Assembly: GCF_014839805.1 (NCBI RefSeq)
Contig: NC_051118.1
Location: 5,882,391-5,946,390 of the forward strand
Direction: 5' to 3'
DNA length: 64,000 bases
From: Manduca sexta
Taxonomy: Eukaryota > Arthropoda > Insecta > Lepidoptera > Sphingidae
The notes below the pieces were generated by a model, which saw only the letters and a list, made by a program, of their open reading frames with translations, ran no database searches and was not told where the DNA came from. The translations under genes and the position numbers were made by a program. Every line of letters begins with the position of its first letter. The stretch's first letter is position 1. Below are positions 45,913 to 58,297 of the stretch, piece by piece.

Positions 45913-47871
45913 CATCATCATTTTCTGGATCAGGCTCATCAAAGTCTCGTATCTTGACATCCGCATCCTCGCCATATTGTATTATGTTGTCTATGGTCAG
46001 CAGTATGTTATCTATGCTCTCCTCATCTTTGATGTTAAGCGGGTAGAACCGAACTAGGCTGAAATTCTCTATAACTTGACCAATGGCTTCTGTGAGCTTC
46101 GCGTATTTCTCGTGCCACTTTGATTTAGCATTCCTCATGTCTGTTAGAAGGATATGGGGATCTGGATCTAAGTAACTGGAATAAAAATGATTTATTAATA
46201 ACTATATAATGGTTCATAAGCAGCATATAAGGTTGTGAATAGAAAGTTCTGGGATTCAGTGCCAAGGTTGGGCAAACTGTGGGTATGTCTTGAACAAATG
46301 AATAGACTAGGCCGTGGTCACTATAAAGCCTTTCTTTGCTATAGAAAACAGAGCAAAATAATTGATATGATACATGAACAATAAGTCTATTGCTAGCATG
46401 TAATTCTCATATGTATGGTTAGCATCAACAATTGTATGAAGGTATCGTGTCTATGGTATTTGATTGATTTTAATCAGGTGATTCTTTGAGTTATAAATAT
46501 GGTACATGCTTACCTGTCTATCTGGTTCCTTGCTGTCTTGGTGAGAAGGTCCATTTTCGTGAGTATATTTACGTGTGGCAATTCTAGATTCACCATAACA
46601 CTGAGTGCAGCCATTGTGCCTAAAACCAGTACAAAAATAAAATTATCTATCTACATAAAAAGATTTTACTCTAAAATTTTCGTAAACTGAGCACTCTATA
46701 ATTACTATACTCCATCATATCTCATACCTCTTTGAAGATAATAGTATGAGTTAAAATATATAATCTATAAATGTAAAAATCAACCAACCTGATAAAAACT
46801 TAGCCCGTCAATCATGAACTGTGAGTCAACCATGAATACAACACATATCCTGAAGTTCCACCGCTGCAGCTGGTCCACCAGCTTCCTCATAACAGGTGTG
46901 TGTATAGCTCTATCTGTCCTGGACAGTCAAACAGTATGTAGTCGTCATCCACATCACCGAGCTGCTCTTCCAGCCAGTCACAATTCTCTAAGAGAGTTCT
47001 GGAAGATTGTATGTGTTTCAATATAAAACAGAGCAAGTTTAATTGAAATTGTTAAATGCTGATCTTATAAGTTTAGTATAGATTGGGAATTGAAGTTTGT
47101 TAGAACTGAATTAACTAAAAATTCTACTACAGTATTATCAAATGATTTTATAGAAACTTGGCTAATATAATTCTGAGTGTTTAAAAATTGTTGTCAGTTA
47201 ACAGTTTCCTTTTTGTCCCATGGTTCATGATGCATTTTGTATTTGGAGTTTTTGTGAGTTACCACTTAATGATAGTTACAAAATTGTTTGTATGTTTGTA
47301 AAATTTATATAATAGCAACTCACTCAATACAAAACACAAGTCCACCGTTAGGTCCAACTGAAGCTCCTCGTCCTCCATGGCGTCGTCGAGGTGGATGAGC
47401 TCGCGGATGTCTACCAGCGGCTCATAGTCAAAGTGCTCTGCAGCTGGGTCCAGATTCACAACCTCCACTATCCTCTTGGAGTCATTTGCATGCTTTACTA
47501 TTGTCGAACAGTAGGTTGACTGGAAAATTAATTTGATGCGGATTTTATATATTGCGAGAAATATAGAGTTTATTACAATCCGTGTTAGCAGAATGTAATT
47601 AAGTAATATAATTTTTTGACACAATACAATACGTCTTATGTTTAAATTGAAGTAAAGTATCATAAAACAGTATCTAATATTAAAAATAGCTTATATTGTA
47701 TAAGGTATGTTGGGTACAGATAAATTTGTTAGTTTCGTTCTCAAGTTGAGCAATGTTTTTAGTCATTAGTTTGGAAAGTTGATTAGAATTTTGTTCCAAA
47801 AAGTGGTAATTTAGTATATTGTTTACCTTTCCACTGCCGGCAGGACCGACAACTAATTGAGCGTATCGCAT
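45908..47871 (-). CDS. Gpn3: GPN-loop GTPase 3 (five exons, frame-broken in this assembly)
   Basis: A small dimeric GTPase of the GPN family, needed with GPN1/GPN2 for assembly and nuclear import of RNA polymerase II. Exons on the minus strand are 47871-47827, 47519-47324, 46998-46789, 46619-46514 and 46175-45908; every intron is GT-AG. Visible motifs: Walker A GPAGSGKS (residues 9-16, split by intron 1), [16 protein letters not shown], the family-defining Gly-Pro-Asn, [30 protein letters not shown] and an acidic C-terminus. Exon 2 lacks one base just before GPN. Exon 3 lacks a 4-base piece at THLPV and one base near DGAKF; the second copy supplies both exon 3 pieces. With these allowed for, exons sum to 831 nt (276 aa plus stop), close to human GPN3 (284 aa). 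The start gives the conserved [11 protein letters not shown] opening. Indels look like sequence errors, not a pseudogene. Confidence 0.93.
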
Positions 47872-48424
47872 TTTAACTTAATAACACGTTTTGTGAGTTA
47901 CAATATACGATTTTTAGGTTATGTATTCATCAGTCAGTAAAGATACTTGTATAATTCAATTCGTGTATCACCATTAACTTGGTCTGCGTTATGCAAGTGT
48001 GTTTGCAAATTTATGCCTTTGTAATACCACAAACTTGAGTTTTGAGGTGAAAATACACACACAAGACTGTAATCTAAATGTAAGAGGTGAAAATATGTTT
48101 TGTTTATATTTGACGCTTTGCATGACAAACATTTGACATTACCATTGACAAGTGGTGTTTTTCATACTTGTTTTTGTACTAATGGAATATTGTAACATAC
48201 AGCCTTCTTATACTTTATGACATGAAATAATACGAATTAGACAAAATAATGTGTGGAGGAATAATTATGTAGTTTTTTTTTCTAGCTATGTGTAATGGGT
48301 CATAACTGGCTCTCACAGCAGTTCGAATGAAATGACACCTATTTAAAATTTGAAAACTATCGTAAAAAAATTTCAGCAAATTAACTGTCAAAGAATTATT
48401 GAAAAAGGAGAAAACATAAAAATA
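47872..48424. promoter_or_regulatory. Head-to-head intergenic region between GPN3 and Hsp70
   Basis: 553 bp separate the two start codons, so both promoters must lie here. Visible are an AT-rich CTATTTAAAA box at about 48339-48348, 77 bp before the Hsp70 ATG, and a (T)9CTAG pyrimidine tract near 48273-48286 that could be a 3' splice acceptor of a leader intron. I looked for alternating GAA/TTC heat-shock elements and found no canonical array (TTCGAA at 48322 has the wrong spacing). Confidence 0.5.
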
Positions 48425-50305
<1,881 letters not shown>

Positions 50306-50327
50306 GTTTATGATTTTGTTTGGTTTT

Positions 50328-50333
50328 AATAAA
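50328..50333 (+). terminator. Hsp70 poly(A) signal
   Basis: AATAAA 22 bases after the TGA stop. In the second copy the same site reads AAGAAA (57156-57161). Confidence 0.75.
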
Positions 50334-50587
50334 GGATTGTTGTTTGATTATCGATATTTTTTTGCCGAAGAAATACATAGCTTGGTATTATAAGATAGAT
50401 AAGTCGTTTCCAGGTCAAATAATTTCGTCATTTTATTTTTAGTCTAATTACTTGTTTTAAGTGAATTATGAGTTTCTAAGTAAATTTTTCAAGTCGGGCC
50501 AATCAAACTGTTTTTACACAAATCACAATTACAAATGTTACCATGAGCAAAATTAAGGATTCTCATACGAAATTTTATACATTCTTA

Positions 50588-50830
50588 CTCTTGCCTTTTA
50601 TCCTCGACAAGGTAGGCGGAGGCGCAACTGGTGCATCCAATTTCCGCCGAACGTATTCTGTCCCTTGATGTAATGTGAGTCTATTGTCATATCGGGCACA
50701 AATTCTGTACTCCGAGCTGGTATTGAGTAGAAAACCCAATATAAAATAATACACGTGCCCGACCGGGAATCGAACCCGAGACCTCAGCATTGCAGTCCTA
50801 CCGTGATACAACTACGTCACCGAGACAGTC
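50588..50830 (-). mobile_element. SINE family A downstream of Hsp70
   Basis: The minus-strand head GACTGTCTCGGTGACGTAGT has a good A box and is followed by a perfect B box GGTTCGATTCC. The body ends at CTTTTATCCTCGACAAGGTA. It recurs at 57415-57654. Confidence 0.82.
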
Positions 50831-53082
50831 TTTAGTGACCAGTATTGCCTACTCTGTAACTAGATATCTCTTCTTACATTTGGTACAATTGCTCTCATAC
50901 ATTAGGATGTCCATTTGAAGTTATATCTACATCCGCAATCCTAATGTACACCTATTCGATACGACGACCGCTCCTTTTATGTAGTACCTGGGTTTTGTGT
51001 TATTTCCATATTTTTGTAATGTAAGGAAATTCAAATTTATTTACAGGTTATAAAAGCTGAAGGTTAGATGAATTAAAATGTATAATTTGTAAATTTTATT
51101 TCATCTAGCATGGGGAGTAAATAATCAAACACACATTGATTAGCAATTTCTTTATTTTTAATTTTAATAACTTTAGAAATTGTTCAGAAAGAAGACAATG
51201 GTTTCAGCGTTCGTTACTTTTAATATTATGATATGAACAATAATAATTATCGCTATGTTAATAATAATAATTTACTTCTATCCATTATTAATAATGTTGA
51301 TAACGCGTTAATAATTCTATCGTCTACCGTGTCGTATATACACAATAATACTACAAAATGATTCAACAATAAATAATACATGATGGCGTGTGAAACCACG
51401 GAATGGAGTCTCAAATATTTTTATTTATTATACCATCTAGGATTTCTCAAAACACTTAAAAGGTATTAGGAAGACTAAGCTGGAGATCTGAATTGTTAAA
51501 AAAAATCTTTTTGGTTTTAATATTTTAAAGGAAGTTTTTCATCTAAGTGGAGATAAATGAGTATTGTAAAAAATAATATAAATAATATGTTTTAGTTTTA
51601 TGTAACAAGAGGAAGACTTTTACATTTGGTTCGTATTTTTGCGACTTGATTCCTATTTCTCAAACATATTTTGTTCCTTCCTAATATGTCTATTAGGAAT
51701 GAACAAAATGGTACTGGGACTAGTCAATTGAACCTATCATATTTTTACATATTATTTATTTATGTATGCCAGTTAAGTGACTTAGATAATTATTTGAAAA
51801 TTAAATTTTACATTCTACCTAAATTGGGGTATCTGCCATGTTTTAGAAAGTTAGAGGTTTCTCAAAACCGAATTAAATTCTTCAGTAAATTAGACAATTT
51901 TATACCAATATTCATTTACTAAAATAATACTCAATATAAAACTTCGTAAAAAAATATTTCGTAGAACAATGTAATGAAATAATAAACACATTGTATCAAA
52001 TTGTTCTTGATTTTCTTTGAGTAAGTTTTGAACAAAACAAGATAAAACCATAGACACTTCACTTTTTTAAGAAAAAAATCTATAGCCCCATATCATACGC
52101 ATAAAAGTAAACAATATGTTTTTTTATTCAAATATGTACATAGACAAAAGTGCATTTTGGTATAGTTTGAAAGATAGATAATAATTAAATCTAGCGCTCT
52201 ATCTCTCCTTTCATCTGCAGCCCTAGACTGAATCATAAATTCCTTTCTACGAAAAATATTTGAGACCGCCATTCCAAACAACAATTATAATATCTATTTT
52301 ATAATACTCTCGAAAGCAAGTTAAAGAATATTATTAAAATTCAAAAAATTACCAAAAGTACTTATAAACGTTTGTGACTTTAGAAAAGAATGTATTAACT
52401 GTTAGACAGCCTAATCGGTTTTATATTGACTAAGTATATTATCTTATACACCTATTTCGGTACATAACATCGATATGTATGGAGATTTTTTACTAAAACT
52501 GTTATAAGAGAGCCTCCTCAATGGTAAAATTGTTTTTTATCTGTTACTGAATGCCTAACACTATGTTCGTTACAATTTTATGACATTAATTTTGATTATC
52601 CAAGATTTGTTACCCTTTGAAGTATTTTGATTCATGGGCCTATTTTTCTACTTAACTATAACTTTTATTATCTAATATGGTTATTTACACTAATTAATGT
52701 TTTTATTATATACACAGTGATGCAAGGAGTGTGGTTCCTTCAATGTACACTTTTACTTACGCCTAGTAATGAAAAATAAAGGAAAAGAAAAAAAAACAAA
52801 AAAGAAAATATGATTAAAAGCAAATTTATTGCTAAAAATAAAATAAAACTATAACCACAAGCAATACAATAGTTGCTTAAATATTAAACGTATTTGTGTG
52901 TTTTTTATAATTTGTACGTTTTTCTAAAATATATATGTATGAAAAAAACAATTGTACGGAATTTATATTGTCTATGGAAACTAACTTGAAGTTGCTGTCC
53001 AAAAAGAGACAAGCTTGAGCGGTCCCGCACATAAACATAGATAAAAACATAATTTAAAAAGTAAAAAACTTACTCAACCCAA
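50831..53082. other. AT-rich DNA between the two block B copies
   Basis: From 50973 this 2.1 kb spacer is single-copy in the window. It has no recognisable gene. Two short frames (51671-51922 plus, 52093-52284 minus) have no domain. The sequence is so AT-rich that stops are frequent on both strands. Confidence 0.5.
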
Positions 53083-53341
53083 TCAGTGCCAAGGTTGGGC
53101 AAACTGTGGGTATGTCTTGAACAAATGAATAGACTAGGGCCGTGGTCACTATAAAGCCTTTCTTTGCTATAGAAAACAGAGCAAAATAATTGATATGATA
53201 CATGAACAATAAGTCTATTGCTAGCATGTAATTCTCATATGTATGGTTAGCATCAACAATTGTATGAAGGTATCGTGTCTATGGTATTTGATTGATTTTA
53301 ATCAGGTGATTCTTTGAGTTATAAATATGGTACATGCTTAC

Positions 53342-54705
53342 CTGTCTATCTGGTTCCTTGCTGTCTTGGTGAGAAGGTCCATTTTCGTGAGTATATTTAC
53401 GTGTGGCAATTCTAGATTCACCATAACACTGAGTGCAGCCATTGTGCCTAAAACCAGTACAAAATAAAATTATCTATCTACATAAAAAAGATTTTACTCT
53501 AAAATTTTCGTAAACTGAGCACTCTATAATTACTATACTCCATCATATCTCATACCTCTTTGAAGATAATAGTATGAGTTAAAATATATAATCTATAAAT
53601 GTAAAAAATCAACCAACCTGATAAAAACTTAGCCCCGTCAATCATGAACTGTGAGTCAACCATGAATACAACACATATCCTGAAGTTCCACCGCTGCAGC
53701 TGGTCCACCAGCTTCCTCATAACAGGCAGGTGTGTGTATAGCTCTATCTGTCCTGGACAGTCAAACAGTATGTAGTCGTCATCCACATCACCGATGCTCT
53801 TCCAGCCAGTCACAATTCTCTAAGAGAGTTCTGAAGATTGTATGTGTTTCAATATAAAACAGAGCAAGTTTAATTGAAATTGTTAAATGCTGATCTTATA
53901 AGTTTAGTATAGATTGGGAATTGAAGTTTGTTAGAACTGAATTAACTAAAAAATTCTACTACAGTATTATCAAATGATTTTATAGAAACTTGGCTAATAT
54001 AATTCTGAGTGTTTAAAAAATTGTTGTCAGTTAACAGTTTCCTTTTTGTCCCATGGTTCATGATGCATTTTGTATTTGGAGTTTTTGTGAGTTACCACTT
54101 AATGATAGTTACAAAATTGTTTGTATGTTTGTAAAATTTATATAATAGCAACTCACTCAATACAAAACACAAGTCCAATCGTTAGGTCCAACTGAAGCTC
54201 CTCGTCCTCCATGGCGTCGTCGAGGTGGATGAGCTCGCGGATGTCTACCAGCGGCTCATAGTCAAAGTGCTCTGCAGCTGGGTCCAGATTCACAACCTCC
54301 ACTATCCTCTTGGAGTCATTTGCATGCTTTACTATTGTCGAACAGTAGGTTGACTGGAAAATTAATTTGATGCGGATTTTATATATTGCGAGAAATATAG
54401 AGTTTATTACAATCCGTGTTAGCAGAATGTAATTAAGTAATATAATTTTTTGACACAATACAATACGTCTTATGTTTAAATTGAAGTAAAGTATCATAAA
54501 ACAGTATCTAATATTAAAAATAGCTTATATTGTATAAGGTATGTTGGGTACAGATAAATTTGTTAGTTTCGTTCTCAAGTTGAGCAATGTTTTTAGTCAT
54601 TAGTTTGGAAAGTTGATTAGAATTTTGTTCCAAAAAGTGGTAATTTAGTATATTGTTTACCTTTCCACTGCCGGCAGGACCGACAACTAATTGAGCGTAT
54701 CGCAT
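53342..54705 (-). CDS. Gpn3: GPN-loop GTPase 3, partial second copy (exons 1-4)
   Basis: Exons 54705-54661, 54353-54157, 53830-53618 and 53447-53342 match the gene at 45908-47871 base for base except small indels. Exon 5, about 90 residues of the C-terminal part, is missing because the duplicated block begins inside intron 4. Exon 3 here keeps the 4-base piece (THLPV) and the G (DGAKF) that the first copy lacks, but has lost 2 bases near EEQLGD. Exon 2 shares the one-base loss before Gly-Pro-Asn and has a compensating extra base, so the frame is open but the GPN motif is replaced by DLTI. It would not encode a working protein. Most likely an assembly duplicate and not a paralogue. Confidence 0.85.
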
Positions 54706-55260
54706 TTTAACTTAATAACACGTTTTGTGAGTTACAATATACGATTTTTAGGTTATGTATTCATCAGTCAGTAAAGATACTTGTATAATTCAATTCGTGT
54801 ATCACCATTAACTTGGTCTGCGTTATGCAAGTGTGTTTGCAAATTTATGCCTTTGTAATACCACAAACTTGAGTTTTGAGGTGAAAATACACACACAAGA
54901 CTGTAATCTAAATGTAAGAGGTGAAAATATGTTTTGTTTATATTTGACGCTTTGCATGACAAACATTTGACATTACCATTGACAAGTGGTGTTTTTCATA
55001 CTTGTTTTTGTACTAATGGAATATTGTAACATACAGCCTTCTTATACTTTATGACATGAAATAATACGAATTAGACAAAATAATGTGTGGAGGAATAATT
55101 ATGTAGTTTTTTTTTCTAGCTATGTGTAATGGGTCATAACTGGCTCTCACAGCAGTTCGAATGAAATGACACCTATTTAAAATTTGAAAACTATCGTAAA
55201 AAAAAATTTCAGCAAATTAACTGTCAAAGAATTATTGAAAAAGGAGAAAACATAAAAATA

Positions 55261-57133
55261 ATGCCAGCTGTTGGAATAGATTTAGGAACTACATATTCTT
55301 GTGTGGGTGTTTGGCAGCATGGGAATGTGGATATAATTGCAAACGACCAGGGTAACCGTACCACACCATCCTATGTAGCCTTTACAGATTCAGAACGTCT
55401 TATTGGTGATGCTGCGAAGAATCAGGTTGCGCTTAATCCAAGCAACACCATTTTTGATGCAAAACGTTTAATAGGTCGGAAATATGATGATCCAAAGATC
55501 CAACAAGACATCAAACATTGGCCTTTTAAAGTTGTCAATGATGGTGGTAAGCCCAAGATACAAGTAGAGTATAAAGGAAAGTTGAAGCGTTTCGCCCCTG
55601 AAGAGATCAGTAGCATGGTTCTAACTAAAATGAAGGACATAGCAGAGGCATACTTAGGTTCGGCAGTTAAAGACGCAGTAATTACAGTTCCAGCTTACTT
55701 TAATGATTCTCAAAGGCAAGCTACCAAAGATGCTGGGGCGATTGCAGGCTTACACGTATTAAGAATAATAAACGAGCCTACAGCAGCTGCTTTGGCTTAT
55801 GGACTCGATAAAGATTTGAAAGGCGAGAGAAACGTCCTTATTTTTGATCTTGGAGGTGGTACTTTTGACGTATCAATACTTACTATTGATGAAGGATCTT
55901 TATTTGAAGTTAAAGCTACAGCTGGAGACACCCATCTCGGTGGCGAAGATTTTGATAGTCGCTTAGTAAATTTCTTAGCTGATGAAATCAAAAGAAAGCA
56001 TAAGAAAGATATTAGAAACAATTCTAAAGCTCTTAGACGTCTTCGTACTGCTGCCGAACGGGCAAAAAGAACTCTATCCTCTAGCACCGAAGCATCCATT
56101 GAAATAGATGCTTTGTATGAAGGAATTGACTTCTTCTCACGCGTCTCTCGAGCTCGGTTTGAAGAACTTAATTCAGATCTATTTAGAGTGACATTAGAGC
56201 CCGTGGAGAAGGCACTAAAGATGCTAAACTAGACAAAAGTTCTATCAATGATATAGTCTTAGTGGGAGGTTCAACTCGTATACCCAAAATCCAGAATTTG
56301 TTGCAAAACTTTTTCAATGGCAAGAAACTTAATTTGTCTATTAATCCGGATGAAGCTGTGGCTTATGGTGCTGCTGTCCAAGCCGCTATATTGAGTGGAA
56401 ACCGGCATTCAAAGATCAAGGATGTGCTGTTAGTAGATGTTGCACCACTTTCATTGGGCATTGAGACTGCTGGTGGAGTAATGGCTAAAATTGTGGAACG
56501 TAATGCTAAGATACCTTGCAAGCATTCGCAGACCTTCACCACGTACTCCGATAACCAGCCAGCAGTCACTGTTCAAGTGTATGAAGGGGAACGTGCTATG
56601 ACTAAAGACAATAATTTGCTGGGAACTTTTGATTTAACAGGTATACCACCAGCCCCGCGAGGAGTTCCACAAATTGACGTCACTTTTGATTTAGATGCTA
56701 ACGGTATCCTTAACGTGTCAGCGAAGGAGAATAGCACAGGAAAAGTAAAACATTATCATCAAGAATGATAAAGGAAGACTATCCCAATCTGATATAGATC
56801 GTATGCTTTCTGACGCTGAAAAGTTTAAAGAGGATGATGATAGGCAGATAGAGCGAGTTGTAGCGAGAAATAAATTGAATCATATATCTATGGAGTTAAG
56901 CAAGCTATAGACAAAGCCAAGATTAACGAAGGAGAGGGTGGGAGAGTGAGACGCAAGTGCGAGGACATGCTGCGATGGCTGGATAGCAACTCGCAAGCAA
57001 AGAGGGATGAGTATGAGGACAAACTCAAGGAGATTGTTAGGGAATGTGGTCCTTGATGAAGAAGCTTCACGGGGTTAGTGGCACTCGCTCGCGACAGGGC
57101 AACGATGGGCCCGTTCTTGAAGAAGTAGATTGA
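55261..57133 (+). CDS. Hsp70: Heat shock protein 70, second copy (frame-broken)
   Basis: Same gene as 48425-50305. Here residues 1-320 read uninterrupted through the nucleotide-binding domain, including the phosphate 1, phosphate 2 and most of the adenosine-binding region. One A is then missing near 56219 (after VEKALK), two As near 56748, one G near 56876 and one C near 57051. All but the A-run shortfall near 56748 (5 As in copy 1, 4 here, 6 expected) are intact in copy 1, which in turn has different lesions. Adding back the missing bases gives 1878 nt, the same as the corrected first copy. The C-terminus reads ..[10 protein letters not shown] (Ile to Leu versus copy 1). The silent change GCTTTG vs GCTTTA, the Leu codon, and AAGAAA in place of AATAAA suggest a second allele or residual errors. 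Confidence 0.9.
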
Positions 57134-57414
57134 GTTTATGATTTTGTTTGGTTTTAAGAAAGGATTGTTGTTTGATTATCGAAATATTATTGCCGAAGAA
57201 ATACATAGCTTGGTATTATAAGATAGATAAGTCGTTTCCAGGTCAAATAATTTCGTCATTTTATTTTTAGTCTAATTACTTGTTTTAAGTGAATTATGAG
57301 TTTCTAAGTAAATTTTTCAAGTCGGGCCAATCAAACTGTTTTTACACAAATCACAATTACAAATGTTACCATGAGCAAAATTAAGGATTCTCATACGAAA
57401 TTTTATACATTCTT

Positions 57415-57654
57415 ACTTTGCCTTTTATCCTCGACAAGGTAGGCGGAGGCGCAACTGGTGCATCCAATTTCCGCCGAACGTATTCTGTCCCTTGATGTAA
57501 TGTGAGTCTATTGTCATATCGGGCACAAATTTGTACTCCGAGCTGGTATTGAGTAGAAAAACCAATATAAAATAATACACGTGCCCGACCCGAATCGAAC
57601 CCGAGACCTCAGCATTGCAGTCCTACCGTGATACAACTACGTCACTGAGACAGT
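57415..57654 (-). mobile_element. SINE family A (second copy)
   Basis: Counterpart of 50588-50830. The B-box region reads CCCGACCCGAATCGAACCC, shorter by a few bases than the first copy. Confidence 0.8.
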
Positions 57655-57797
57655 CTTTAGTGACCAGTATTGCCTACTCTGTAACTAGATATCTCTTCTT
57701 ACATTTGGTACAATTGCTCTCATACATTAGGATGTCCATTTGAAGTTATATCTACATCCGCAATCCTAATGTACACCTATTCGATACGACGACCGCT

Positions 57798-58297
57798 NNN
57801 NNNNNNNNNNNNNNNNNNNNNNNNNNNNNNNNNNNNNNNNNNNNNNNNNNNNNNNNNNNNNNNNNNNNNNNNNNNNNNNNNNNNNNNNNNNNNNNNNNNN
57901 NNNNNNNNNNNNNNNNNNNNNNNNNNNNNNNNNNNNNNNNNNNNNNNNNNNNNNNNNNNNNNNNNNNNNNNNNNNNNNNNNNNNNNNNNNNNNNNNNNNN
58001 NNNNNNNNNNNNNNNNNNNNNNNNNNNNNNNNNNNNNNNNNNNNNNNNNNNNNNNNNNNNNNNNNNNNNNNNNNNNNNNNNNNNNNNNNNNNNNNNNNNN
58101 NNNNNNNNNNNNNNNNNNNNNNNNNNNNNNNNNNNNNNNNNNNNNNNNNNNNNNNNNNNNNNNNNNNNNNNNNNNNNNNNNNNNNNNNNNNNNNNNNNNN
58201 NNNNNNNNNNNNNNNNNNNNNNNNNNNNNNNNNNNNNNNNNNNNNNNNNNNNNNNNNNNNNNNNNNNNNNNNNNNNNNNNNNNNNNNNNNNNNNNNN
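57798..58297. other. Assembly gap, 500 N
   Basis: Exactly 500 unknown bases, a conventional placeholder length, so the real distance is unknown. Both flanks are sequence already present upstream. Frames that read through the Ns are meaningless. Confidence 0.99.

Larger units (their letters stand above)
53083..57797. repeat. Block B, second copy, ending at the assembly gap
   Basis: Copy of 46256-50972. The left junction is abrupt: CTTACTCAACCCAA switches to the shared TCAGTGCCAAGG. The right end is the first N. GPN3 exon 5 is not included. Confidence 0.96.

Noticed and set aside
47934..48128. A 64-codon minus-strand frame between GPN3 and Hsp70 (also at 54768-54962)
   Set aside because: It lies upstream of the GPN3 start in promoter/leader DNA and has no domain. 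Its presence in both blocks only reflects the duplication.
48322..48332. Heat-shock element at TTCGAATGAA
   Set aside because: The TTC and GAA units abut; a functional element needs a 2-base spacing between inverted 5-mers (nTTCnnGAAn).
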